A program made the position numbers and the translations under genes. DNA of 35,177 nt, from positions 1 to 35,177 of the forward strand of contig NZ_JAHBDQ010000035.1 of assembly GCF_019956555.1 (NCBI RefSeq), in the 5' to 3' direction. The notes beneath the pieces are model-generated. The model ran no database searches. It was not told the origin of the DNA and was given only the letters and a program-made list of their open reading frames with translations. This DNA is from Pseudomonas sp. A-RE-19. GTDB taxonomy: Bacteria > Pseudomonadota > Gammaproteobacteria > Pseudomonadales > Pseudomonadaceae. Shown in pieces: positions 25,315-32,784 of the stretch; the first letter of the stretch is position 1, and every line of letters begins with the position of its first letter.

Positions 25315-25911
25315 CTATAAAGGCTCTGCTGTCTGGATAAGCGAATTCAACACCAGCTTTATTTCAGAAGCAGGATCTTTATGCCCTTGCAGTATCAAAC
25401 CTTCCGACAGCGCGGTGAAGGTCCTTGCAAGGGCGGCATACGCCAAAGGAGGTTTCTTGCCTGCATGATTGAATATGATGGTGATCAGCTTGCCCAAGGC
25501 CTCACTGTTTTCCTGATGCAAATCGTAGTAATGCTTTGAGAACTCTTCATCGCGCAAGGCGATCAGTTGCAACTCTGCATCAAGAATCGCACAGCGGGTA
25601 TTATTTTTAAGCGTGTCGATATAAGCATTCAATCCATGGGTCAGTTCTTCCGATGAATACCCCGAAGACAGGGTAATACTCAATCGATCAATTTCAACTC
25701 TCTTGAACCTCTGAGTTAACTGCAGAAGCAAGTCTGACTTACTTGCAAAGTTTGAAAAAAAGGCCCCCTTCGAAAAACCGGCCTCCTCGGAAATAGCGTT
25801 GACGCTGGCGGCGTGAAAACCCTTTCTAACCATAAGGTCAGTGGCGGTATCGAATAACTTGTCTCTTGTTACTTGCTGACTTTCTTCTCGGCCCATTCTC
25901 TTTTTAATCAC
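25315..25911 (-). CDS. TetR-family transcriptional regulator
   Basis: The ~198-residue protein has the TetR helix-turn-helix near its N-terminus (RDKLFDTATDLMVRKGFHAA, SVNAISEEAGFSKGAFFSNF, ASKSDLLLQL) and an all-helical ligand domain. A GTG at 25911 with GGAG nine bases upstream is the preferred start; ATG 25896 is an alternative. It diverges from the biosynthetic genes beginning at 26515 and is the obvious candidate for their repressor, with the ligand probably a pathway product or intermediate. Confidence 0.88.
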   Translation of the reverse strand: MIKKRMGREESQQVTRDKLFDTATDLMVRKGFHAASVNAISEEAGFSKGAFFSNFASKSDLLLQLTQRFKRVEIDRLSITLSSGYSSEELTHGLNAYIDTLKNNTRCAILDAELQLIALRDEEFSKHYYDLHQENSEALGKLITIIFNHAGKKPPLAYAALARTFTALSEGLILQGHKDPASEIKLVLNSLIQTAEPL

Positions 25912-26514
25912 ACCTTCGGCTCCTTTGGCCAAACAAAAAATATCTATTTGTAACTGGATGCAACAAATTTGCTACTCGCTGCGCAAGACCAATTTTAACT
26001 ATCATATCTTATACTAGTCCTTCTTAATAATTTTACATCTAAACTTTTAAGGAGTGCCATGTAAAGGCCATCTATAGGGGTGGCGAAAGGGGGATGCAAG
26101 ATGGGCTGCACCAGCCTTTTTTCGCCGGTGTTGCAAGCGTTTACATCTCATCACGAGGCCTCGGCTCCAGTAGGTTCAAGGTGCCTTGGTATCCAGCCTT
26201 ACGCATTCCCCCTGTGCGATCGCGTCAGTGGGGTTGCCCTTTGACTGCCCCTTGGAACCAGATGACGAATGACCTTGAGCCGCTCGATCCGGGTGAATAC
26301 CCCTATCCGACGAAGCGCTAAACCGCTGGATTTCCGCGTTTTAAGCCCATTCAGAGGGGGCGCCCTGACGGCGGCCATGAAATACCGCTTGATTTCCAGA
26401 TACCGAATGGTTTTTACTTGCCACCGTTGGTGCATCCAACGCCTGATCAGAGCATCGAGTACGGTGATATCAATCTCAATGCAGTAACAGGTACCTCACA
26501 GGAGCTGGATTTTA
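25912..26514. other. regulatory region between TetR and the biosynthetic operon
   Basis: The left half is AT-rich with TATACT at about 26009-26014 as a possible -10. A good AAGGAG ribosome binding site at 26048-26053 precedes ATG TAA (26059-26064), a start-stop minimal ORF, and an intrinsic-terminator-like hairpin follows at 26104-26122. Further right, frame 3 is open from 26322 to 26561, overlapping the SDR start, with protein-like text (IPLDFQIPNGFYLPPLVHPT) but no start codon of note; it may be a relic of a lost gene. An AGGAG about ten bases upstream sets the SDR start at 26515. Confidence 0.45.
26104..26122 (+). terminator. leader terminator-like hairpin ahead of the biosynthetic operon
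   Basis: GGCTG (26104-26108), a 3-nt loop CAC, CAGCC (26112-26116), then six T residues. It is short but has the form of an intrinsic terminator, about 390 bp before the first biosynthetic gene and just after an RBS-ATG-TAA. It could attenuate read-through or end a lost transcript. Confidence 0.55.
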
Positions 26515-27528
26515 ATGGAATATGCCTTCGTTACAGGCGCTACTGGCCTGCTCGGGAATAATGTGGTTCGTGCGCTTTTAAAACGAAATATCAAAGTAAA
26601 GGCGCTGGTTCGTTCCGTAGAAAAAGCCAAGAAGCAGTTCGGCAATCTGCCTGTCGAATTTGTTGAAGGCGACATGCTCAATGTCGACGCCTTCAGCCAT
26701 GCCCTGCAAGGCTGTGATGCCTTGTTTCATACGGCCGCCTATTTCCGCGATAGTTACAAAGGTGGAAAACACTGGCAGAGACTGTATGACACTAATGTGA
26801 CGGGGACCGAGCGATTGCTGCAAGCAGCCTATGCCGCCGGCATTCGTCGCGCAGTCCACACCTCCTCCATTGCCGTTTTGAAGGGCGATAGAGATCAAGT
26901 GATCGATGAAACAATGTCTCGCAGTGAATCGGAGGCTGACGATTACTACTTGAGTAAAATATTGTCTGAGCAAAAAGTTCAGGAGTTTCTGTCGCAACAC
27001 CCGGACATGTTCGTCGCCATGGTATTGCCAGGCTGGATGTTTGGCCCCGGTGATATCGGCCCCACCTCATCAGGACAGTTCTTGCTCGACTTTGTCGGAC
27101 AGAAGTTGCCTGGCGTACTCCCAGGGAGCTTTTCCGTTGTAGACGCCAGGGATGTGGCGGAACATCAACTCGCGGCAATCACCCACGGCAGATCCGGAGA
27201 ACGTTATCTGGCAGCCGGCAATCATATGGATATGAAAAGCATCTTCCAGGCGCTGTCCAGTGTCAGTGGCGTAAAAGCGCCGGAACGCAAAGTGCCACTG
27301 TTCATGCTGCGTATCATTGCCTTGATCTATGAAGGCTATTACCGGATTACCAAAAAACCGGTACTCATCAGCACCTCCACTGTCAAACTCATGGAGCAAG
27401 AACAAGGGCGCACCCATTTCAGTCATAACAAAAGCTTAACGGAGCTGAAGTGCAAGTTCCGTCCCGTGGCTGAAACACTGACCGATACCCTGGACTGGTA
27501 TCGGAAAAATAACTACATAGATGCCTAA
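26515..27528 (+). CDS. extended short-chain dehydrogenase/reductase (dihydroflavonol reductase-like)
   Basis: The 337-residue protein has the NAD(P)-binding GATGLLG (8-14), the HTSS segment with Ser117/118 and the catalytic Y144-x3-K148 of extended SDRs. The C-terminal half (GWMFGPGDIGPTSSGQFLLD; DARDVAEHQLAAI) matches 4-dihydroflavonol-reductase/3-beta-HSD-like members that reduce ketones or oxidise beta-hydroxy acyl groups. It is the first gene of the plus-strand biosynthetic set; the AMP-ligase-like gene follows after 80 bp. It may reduce a beta-keto product of the ketosynthase further downstream. Confidence 0.88.
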   Translation: MEYAFVTGATGLLGNNVVRALLKRNIKVKALVRSVEKAKKQFGNLPVEFVEGDMLNVDAFSHALQGCDALFHTAAYFRDSYKGGKHWQRLYDTNVTGTERLLQAAYAAGIRRAVHTSSIAVLKGDRDQVIDETMSRSESEADDYYLSKILSEQKVQEFLSQHPDMFVAMVLPGWMFGPGDIGPTSSGQFLLDFVGQKLPGVLPGSFSVVDARDVAEHQLAAITHGRSGERYLAAGNHMDMKSIFQALSSVSGVKAPERKVPLFMLRIIALIYEGYYRITKKPVLISTSTVKLMEQEQGRTHFSHNKSLTELKCKFRPVAETLTDTLDWYRKNNYIDA

Positions 27529-27608
27529 TTGAAACAATTCATATATAGCCTGCCTCTGTAGTACTTTTTTGTCTAACCATAAATTCAAGGATTGAGAGAG
27601 GTTGGTAA

Positions 27609-29129
27609 ATGAAAAGCCTTTCATATAAAGAAGGTTTTCTGCATCGGTTCGTCGGTTTTTCAAAGTCTTTCCCCGATCACATTGCTATCAAGAATCTGGA
27701 CGCGGAAGAAGACTTTGTTACTTACCGTGGTTTGCAAACCAAGGCTGAAGAGTGCAATGGTGCCCTCAAAGCATTAGATGTCTTGCCGGGTGACAAAGTA
27801 GCACTTGTTCTACCCAACGGGGTGGAGTTCATCGCTTACTATCTGGCGATCATCGGGCGTGGTGCGATTCCGGTCATCCTCAACGCCAAACTGACGCCAT
27901 TTGAAATGACCAGCGTCATCAGCATCGCCAGGCCGACGCTGGTCGTCACGACCGATACGTTATTCGAGCAACATAGCGAGATTTTTCAGCCTGCCTACGG
28001 CGTTCGTCACTCCTTGGTGGTGGACGCTGTGAGCGAGTCGTCATCGCCCCTGCCCGACAATGCAACAGCCGCCTCTCGGCTTCCCCGACAGGCCGAGCCC
28101 TTGTTGTTGCCTGAGGGCAATCCGATCGTCTCGGTACAGTTCACCTACCGGGGCATCGGTAAACCTCTGGCCGTTTCTCACCGCTACCTTGACCTGACGC
28201 AATCGAGCGATGGGCTGCATGAGCAGTTTCATCTTCAAGGCGTCGGGTCCGTTCATCTGGTGACGCTGCCGCTGTATGCCATCTTCGGACTGTCCGTGAT
28301 GATGGTTTTTCCATTGAGCGTGGGTGCCACCCTGCTCATGACCAACACCCTGCTCAATAGGGATCTGGCAGAAGTCTTGTCCGAGCATAAGGTCACTTTT
28401 GCCTGCCTGGTGCCCGACGTCATTCGCTACTTCAATACGCGGCTGGCCAAACGCAAAGGCGCGCTTTTGCCGATGCACCCGCAACTGATGATCTATTCGG
28501 GTGGCAGCCATCTACCGGCAGACGAAGCCGAGAAACTGGGAAGGCTGCTGGGGTGCAATCCGGTGCTGCAAGGCTATGGATTGACCGAGAGCATGCCGGT
28601 GATTGTCCAGAGCTCGATTGGCAAGGTCCATCGTGGCGCCATGGGACAACCGATCAGTGGCGTAGAACTGCGGGTCGTCGATGCCGAGGGGCGGGATGTC
28701 GCACCTGGACGTATTGGCGAACTGCTGATCCGCGGCTCGATGGTGATTGATGGCTATAACGATGCCGAGGACGCCAATGCCCGGTTCTTCCGTGATGGCT
28801 GGTTACACACGGGTGATCTGGTCTGGCGGGACGACGATGGACATGTGTTCTTCTATTGCCAGCGCCTGCGAATCTCGAAGATCAAAGCGCAAATGGTCGA
28901 CCTGACGGAGATCGAGTCCATTGCCCTGAAGCACCCTGAGGTGGTGCGCGCGAAGGCTTACATCGTCCCTGACAACAAAGAGGTCAACGTATTGCACCTA
29001 TCTGTTGAAGGGCGCGGTGACCTGACCCAGAGCGCTGTCTCCACCCTGCTCTCGCGCTACCTCTCGGGCTTCAAGCTGCCCAAAACCATCGAGATCATCT
29101 CTCTCAAGGAAGAGATTCATGCAAGCTAA
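27609..29129 (+). CDS. divergent AMP-dependent synthetase/ligase
   Basis: The 506-residue protein has the ANL superfamily layout: an N-terminal domain to about 400, A5 GYGLTES (322-328), A7 GWLHTGDL (397-404) and a short C-terminal domain. Two key motifs are degenerate. The P-loop A3, normally TSGTTG-x-PK, is TYRGIGKPL at 179-187, and the A10 region reads LPKTIEIISLKEEIH without the usual GK (only Lys500 nearby). Family members activate carboxylic acids as adenylates for CoA or carrier-protein loading. With these changes it may be impaired, use altered chemistry, or rely on other residues. A GAGAGAGG precedes ATG 27609. Its 3' end overlaps the HAD gene by 11 bp. Confidence 0.85.
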   Translation: MKSLSYKEGFLHRFVGFSKSFPDHIAIKNLDAEEDFVTYRGLQTKAEECNGALKALDVLPGDKVALVLPNGVEFIAYYLAIIGRGAIPVILNAKLTPFEMTSVISIARPTLVVTTDTLFEQHSEIFQPAYGVRHSLVVDAVSESSSPLPDNATAASRLPRQAEPLLLPEGNPIVSVQFTYRGIGKPLAVSHRYLDLTQSSDGLHEQFHLQGVGSVHLVTLPLYAIFGLSVMMVFPLSVGATLLMTNTLLNRDLAEVLSEHKVTFACLVPDVIRYFNTRLAKRKGALLPMHPQLMIYSGGSHLPADEAEKLGRLLGCNPVLQGYGLTESMPVIVQSSIGKVHRGAMGQPISGVELRVVDAEGRDVAPGRIGELLIRGSMVIDGYNDAEDANARFFRDGWLHTGDLVWRDDDGHVFFYCQRLRISKIKAQMVDLTEIESIALKHPEVVRAKAYIVPDNKEVNVLHLSVEGRGDLTQSAVSTLLSRYLSGFKLPKTIEIISLKEEIHAS

Positions 29130-29730
29130 TGGCACACAACCGGTACTGGCCGTTTTCGACTTTGACGGCACATTGACTGACAGGCATACGTTCTGGCGCT
29201 ACATGCGCTTTATCGTGGGAACCAAGTCGTTCTGGCTCAGGATCATTCCCCTGCTGCCCAAAATGCTCAGCGTGATTGTGGGAATCACACCGTTGATGCA
29301 AGCCCGACTGGCATTCATCGCCTGTTACCTGGGCGGCCTGTCAGTCGAGCAAGAGCGCGAGCATGCCAAGTATTTCATTAGCGAGCAGCTACCGCTCTGG
29401 CTCAGGCCCGAGGCCCTGCGCCGGTTGCAATGGCATCAGTCCATGGGGCATGTCACTGCGCTGGTCAGCAACTCGCCGGAGAACTACCTGATCCCCTGGG
29501 GCCAGGCTGCGGGTTTTGACTATGTGTGCGGCACCCGCCTGGCGACGGCAAAGAACAAACTGACCGGTGGAATATCAGGTACCAACTGTGTTGAGAGAGA
29601 AAAAGTCACACGGCTCAAAGGCTGTTTGAGCAACCTGGATGACTTTTACATTTATGCCTACGGAGATTCATCAGGTGACGATGCCCTGCTCGGCATTGCC
29701 AACTCTCCCTTCTACAGAAACTGGTACTGA
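29119..29730 (+). CDS. HAD-superfamily subfamily IB phosphatase
   Basis: The 203-residue protein carries the HAD motifs: DFDGT with nucleophile D14 and D16, LVSNSPE (motif II Ser), a Lys in EKVTRLK, and YGDSSGDDALL (motif IV). A cap insert of hydrophobic helices (FWLRIIPLLPKMLSVIVGIT) follows motif I, as in SerB/HAD-IB relatives that hydrolyse small or membrane-near phosphates. The C-terminus (GIANSPFYRNWY) is shorter than the common ...PVAVNPD ending. AAGGAAG precedes ATG 29119 inside the ligase gene, and the monooxygenase starts three bases after its stop, so the three genes form a tight operon. The phosphorylated substrate in this pathway is unknown. Confidence 0.87.
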   Translation: MQANGTQPVLAVFDFDGTLTDRHTFWRYMRFIVGTKSFWLRIIPLLPKMLSVIVGITPLMQARLAFIACYLGGLSVEQEREHAKYFISEQLPLWLRPEALRRLQWHQSMGHVTALVSNSPENYLIPWGQAAGFDYVCGTRLATAKNKLTGGISGTNCVEREKVTRLKGCLSNLDDFYIYAYGDSSGDDALLGIANSPFYRNWY

Positions 29731-29733
29731 CAG

Positions 29734-31497
29734 ATGAACACTCTGAGCACGTTGGCCCCCAAGCACTTCCGGCAACCCGGTAACACCCCGACAGTCATGA
29801 TCGTAGGCGCCGGCCCTATTGGCCTGTCCCTGGCAATCATGCTGAAAAAATGGGGCGTCTCTTTTCGCATTATCGAAAAGAATGCCGGTCCCTCGACCGC
29901 GACCAAAGCGATGGCCATCCATTCCAGAACCCTGGAGATTTTTCGAGACCTGGGCGTTGCCGATCAGGCCATCAGCGACGGGTTCACGATCAATCAGTTT
30001 TCGGTGCAGTCGAACGCCAAACGGGTGCTGAATTACAACTTCTCCAAGCTGGATGCTACCTATCCCCTGCTCCTCAGCCTGCCACAACCGCAGACGGAGA
30101 AGATTCTGCTTGAGCAACTGAATAAGTTGGGGGTAGATGTTGAGTGGAATACCGAACTGGTCGATATAGAAAATCAGCCGGGATCAGTGCGGATGACGCT
30201 CCATCATGCGGACGGCAGCGACGAATCCTTCAGCAGTCGCTGGGTGGTCGCCTGCGACGGTGCTCGCAGTAACATTAGAAAACGCCTTGATATGACCTTC
30301 GAAGGATCGTCCTACGACCGATTCTTCATGCTCGCCGACGCCGATATCGAGTGGTCTGGAAGCAAGGACGAAGGCGCTTTCTTCCTCGGTGCGCAGGACG
30401 GTTATGTGGCGGTCGCGCCAATCAGCGCCCAATCCCGTTATCGACTGTTCATCGAGATGCCGTACAACCTGCCGCCAGAAGGTGAGCGCCCTTCCTTGAG
30501 TCTGGAGAACTTTCAGCGGTTGTGCGAAGGACGCGGGCAAAAGATGACGCTGTCCAATATCTCATCGACCACCATCGCCTCGTTTCAACATCGCCGCGTG
30601 CAGTCGATGCAGCAAGGCTCCGTGTTTCTGGTGGGCGACTCGGCGCATATCGGCAGCCCGATCGGTGGGCAATGGATGAACCTGGGGGTTTCCGAGGCCT
30701 ATAACCTGGCGTGGAAAATGGCCTATGTCGATCAGGGCCTGGCGGATCCATCATTGCTGGAGAGCTACAACGAAGAGCGCTACCCGGTTGCCCTGGAAGT
30801 CGAAAACACGGCACACCGACTGACCGGGCTGATTACCGTCAAGCAACGCGCCCTCGTTTGGCTGCGCGACAATGTTCTGCCACTGCTGAGCAACCGGCGC
30901 AAGGTTCAGCGCAAGCTGCCCTCGATGATTTCCGGTCATCAGTACCACTACGGCAAAAGTGATTACATTCAAGAATCGCTGACGAAAAAGCAGCGTAAGA
31001 ATTGGGACAAAAAAGGGAAAAAACCCGAATTCCAGACAGCTGTGCCTCGCGCAGGTCAACTGGCTCCCGATGTTGAGTTGTGGCAACTGCAAGGTATGCC
31101 GCCAAAACGCTTGATCGACTTGTTCCATGGAACGTTCACGCTGTTGATTTTCAGCGCAGCCGATCAGTTTTCCCCTTTGTTACCGGGCTACTACTCGCTG
31201 GCCGAGTCGGTGGAGAAGGATTACCCAGGCATCAAGGCTTATTGCGTTATTGATGCACTGAGTAGCGCCGAGCTGCCTTCCTGGCACTCGACATTGCTGG
31301 ACCCCGATTGGCGGTTGCACAAGCGTTACCATGCCAAAGAGGGCACGTTGATGCTGATTCGTCCTGACGGCTACATCGCGTTCCAGGGCGCCGATGCAAT
31401 AACGCTCTTCACTTATCTGAACGTAAGATCCGGGCTGCTCAAGGGCGCCAAAAAAACAACATCCTCCGAGATCGACGCAGTGCAACTCCAACTTTAA
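29734..31497 (+). CDS. class A FAD-dependent monooxygenase
   Basis: The 587-residue protein belongs to the p-hydroxybenzoate-hydroxylase (UbiH/MhpA/PheA) group. It shows the FAD-binding GAGPIG (25-30), the DG motif (D175-G176 in VVACDGARSNIRKRL) and the GD motif (G301-D302 in FLVGDSAHIGSPIGGQWMNL). The last normally reads GGQGMN; Trp replaces Gly here. Residues about 440-570 form a thioredoxin-like C-terminal domain as in phenol hydroxylase relatives. It uses NAD(P)H and O2 to hydroxylate aromatic or polyketide-like compounds. ATG 29734 follows the HAD stop by three bases. It is probably a tailoring enzyme for the product of the ketosynthase genes downstream. Confidence 0.9.
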   Translation: MNTLSTLAPKHFRQPGNTPTVMIVGAGPIGLSLAIMLKKWGVSFRIIEKNAGPSTATKAMAIHSRTLEIFRDLGVADQAISDGFTINQFSVQSNAKRVLNYNFSKLDATYPLLLSLPQPQTEKILLEQLNKLGVDVEWNTELVDIENQPGSVRMTLHHADGSDESFSSRWVVACDGARSNIRKRLDMTFEGSSYDRFFMLADADIEWSGSKDEGAFFLGAQDGYVAVAPISAQSRYRLFIEMPYNLPPEGERPSLSLENFQRLCEGRGQKMTLSNISSTTIASFQHRRVQSMQQGSVFLVGDSAHIGSPIGGQWMNLGVSEAYNLAWKMAYVDQGLADPSLLESYNEERYPVALEVENTAHRLTGLITVKQRALVWLRDNVLPLLSNRRKVQRKLPSMISGHQYHYGKSDYIQESLTKKQRKNWDKKGKKPEFQTAVPRAGQLAPDVELWQLQGMPPKRLIDLFHGTFTLLIFSAADQFSPLLPGYYSLAESVEKDYPGIKAYCVIDALSSAELPSWHSTLLDPDWRLHKRYHAKEGTLMLIRPDGYIAFQGADAITLFTYLNVRSGLLKGAKKTTSSEIDAVQLQL

Positions 31498-31615
31498 GTC
31501 TCTATATGGCTACTGCCAGTTTGGTTCATTGATTCACACAAGGCCCAGCCCTGGGCCATGGCTTTTGATTTCTTATTTATAGAAAACATATACCGACTTT
31601 GGTTAGGAGAACCTC

Positions 31616-32701
31616 ATGCGCTTCCAACTCAACGATGTTGTGCAGGAATTCATCGTGTCCAATGGAAAAATAGCTCACAGCTATTTCTCCCTCTCAGAGA
31701 AAATCATTGATTCACTCTGCGAGTCCAATATTGCAAAAGAATCGATATTGATGCGTTTGCTGGAGCAGGCCGAATCCGTTACGGCACATTACTTCAATGC
31801 TCATCAACAAGTTCTCGAAGGCGTTTATGCCAATGGGATTGAAGCCCCCCTCAATAAAAGCCTTCCGGTGCTGGACCCCGTACACTTGAACCCGGTCATA
31901 CAGGCATCGGCACCCGTTGCCGAACAAACACCTGCACTCAGTTACGGGCAATGGTTGCGCGCCGAAATAAGTTCGGTCACTGGATTCAAACCGGAACAAA
32001 TCGACTTCGATCAAAGTTTCGAGAGTCTGGGCATCGACTCTCTGGGGATGGTCGATATTTTCGAATCCCTGGCCCAGCACTTCCCGGAAAAGAAAGAGCT
32101 CACCTCGCAACTCTTTGATGCCCCTACCCCTACAGCCTTGCTGGCACGGCTTGAAGCCAATCCGCAGGCGCCAGCCGTGGATATCGAAGCCTGGGTACTG
32201 GAACAACTGGCGAATATCACCGGTTTTACGGTTGACCAGATCGACCAGAAACAAAGCTATGAAAGCCTGGGCCTGGACTCCCTGGTGCAACTGGACTTCC
32301 TGGAGTCGGTCGTCGCATTGTGGCCGCAACTCAAGGCCAACAGCACTGAGCTGGCCAACGCCAAGTTCCCGCACGAAACAATCGCCCTGATTAAAGTCGC
32401 CCTGGCCAACCCCGAGCCGACATCAGCAACACCCAGCGAAGTGCAATCACCTGCCACAACGGATCCCCAAGGGCAGATCAGCGATCTGCTGTTCAACACC
32501 CTGTCACCCCTGATCCCGGACGCGCCACAGTCGATCAACATCGAGACGCCCTTCGCACAACTGGGGCTCAACGGTTTTGCCCGAGAAGCACTCTGCCAAT
32601 CCATGGCGCAACAGTGCTCTGCCAGCGAGTTTGCCGGTGAAGCGCTGATGTCGCGTCGTACGCCGCAGGACGCCTTGTCGCTTCTGACAAGACTGAGCTG
32701 A
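31616..32701 (+). CDS. multi-acyl-carrier-domain protein (two intact ACPs, one without serine)
   Basis: The 361-residue protein has an N-terminal helical region of unknown function (1-105). ACP1 (about 110-180) has ESLGIDSLGMVD with phosphopantetheine Ser142, and ACP2 (about 190-262) has ESLGLDSLVQLD with Ser222. A linker rich in Pro/Thr/Ala is followed by a third ACP-like segment (287-360) where the motif reads QLGLNGFAREAL, with Gly320 in place of Ser. Tandem ACPs are typical of PUFA synthases and related iterative systems and raise flux by carrying several chains. TAGGAGAACCTC precedes ATG 31616. The large ketosynthase gene follows 83 bp downstream. The N-terminal part may dock with a partner. 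Confidence 0.87.
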   Translation: MRFQLNDVVQEFIVSNGKIAHSYFSLSEKIIDSLCESNIAKESILMRLLEQAESVTAHYFNAHQQVLEGVYANGIEAPLNKSLPVLDPVHLNPVIQASAPVAEQTPALSYGQWLRAEISSVTGFKPEQIDFDQSFESLGIDSLGMVDIFESLAQHFPEKKELTSQLFDAPTPTALLARLEANPQAPAVDIEAWVLEQLANITGFTVDQIDQKQSYESLGLDSLVQLDFLESVVALWPQLKANSTELANAKFPHETIALIKVALANPEPTSATPSEVQSPATTDPQGQISDLLFNTLSPLIPDAPQSINIETPFAQLGLNGFAREALCQSMAQQCSASEFAGEALMSRRTPQDALSLLTRLS

Positions 32702-32736
32702 GCACTGAGCCGCTGTAAAAAAATGGCATGGAATCC

Positions 32737-32757
32737 GGGTGATCGAACAGATCACCC
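32737..32757 (+). promoter_or_regulatory. hairpin in the leader of the ketosynthase gene
   Basis: GGGTGATC (32737-32744) and GATCACCC (32750-32757) form a perfect 8-bp stem with a 5-nt loop. It sits 36 bp after the ACP stop and 16 bp before the AGGAG of the ketosynthase gene. No T run follows, so it is likelier to protect or pace the downstream message than to terminate. Confidence 0.5.
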
Positions 32758-32784
32758 AGCATTTTGGCAATCAGGAGATTGGGT

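Noticed and set aside
25052..25468. 138-codon plus-strand frame
   Set aside because: It overlaps the TetR gene on the other strand, lacks a ribosome binding site and shows no family features.
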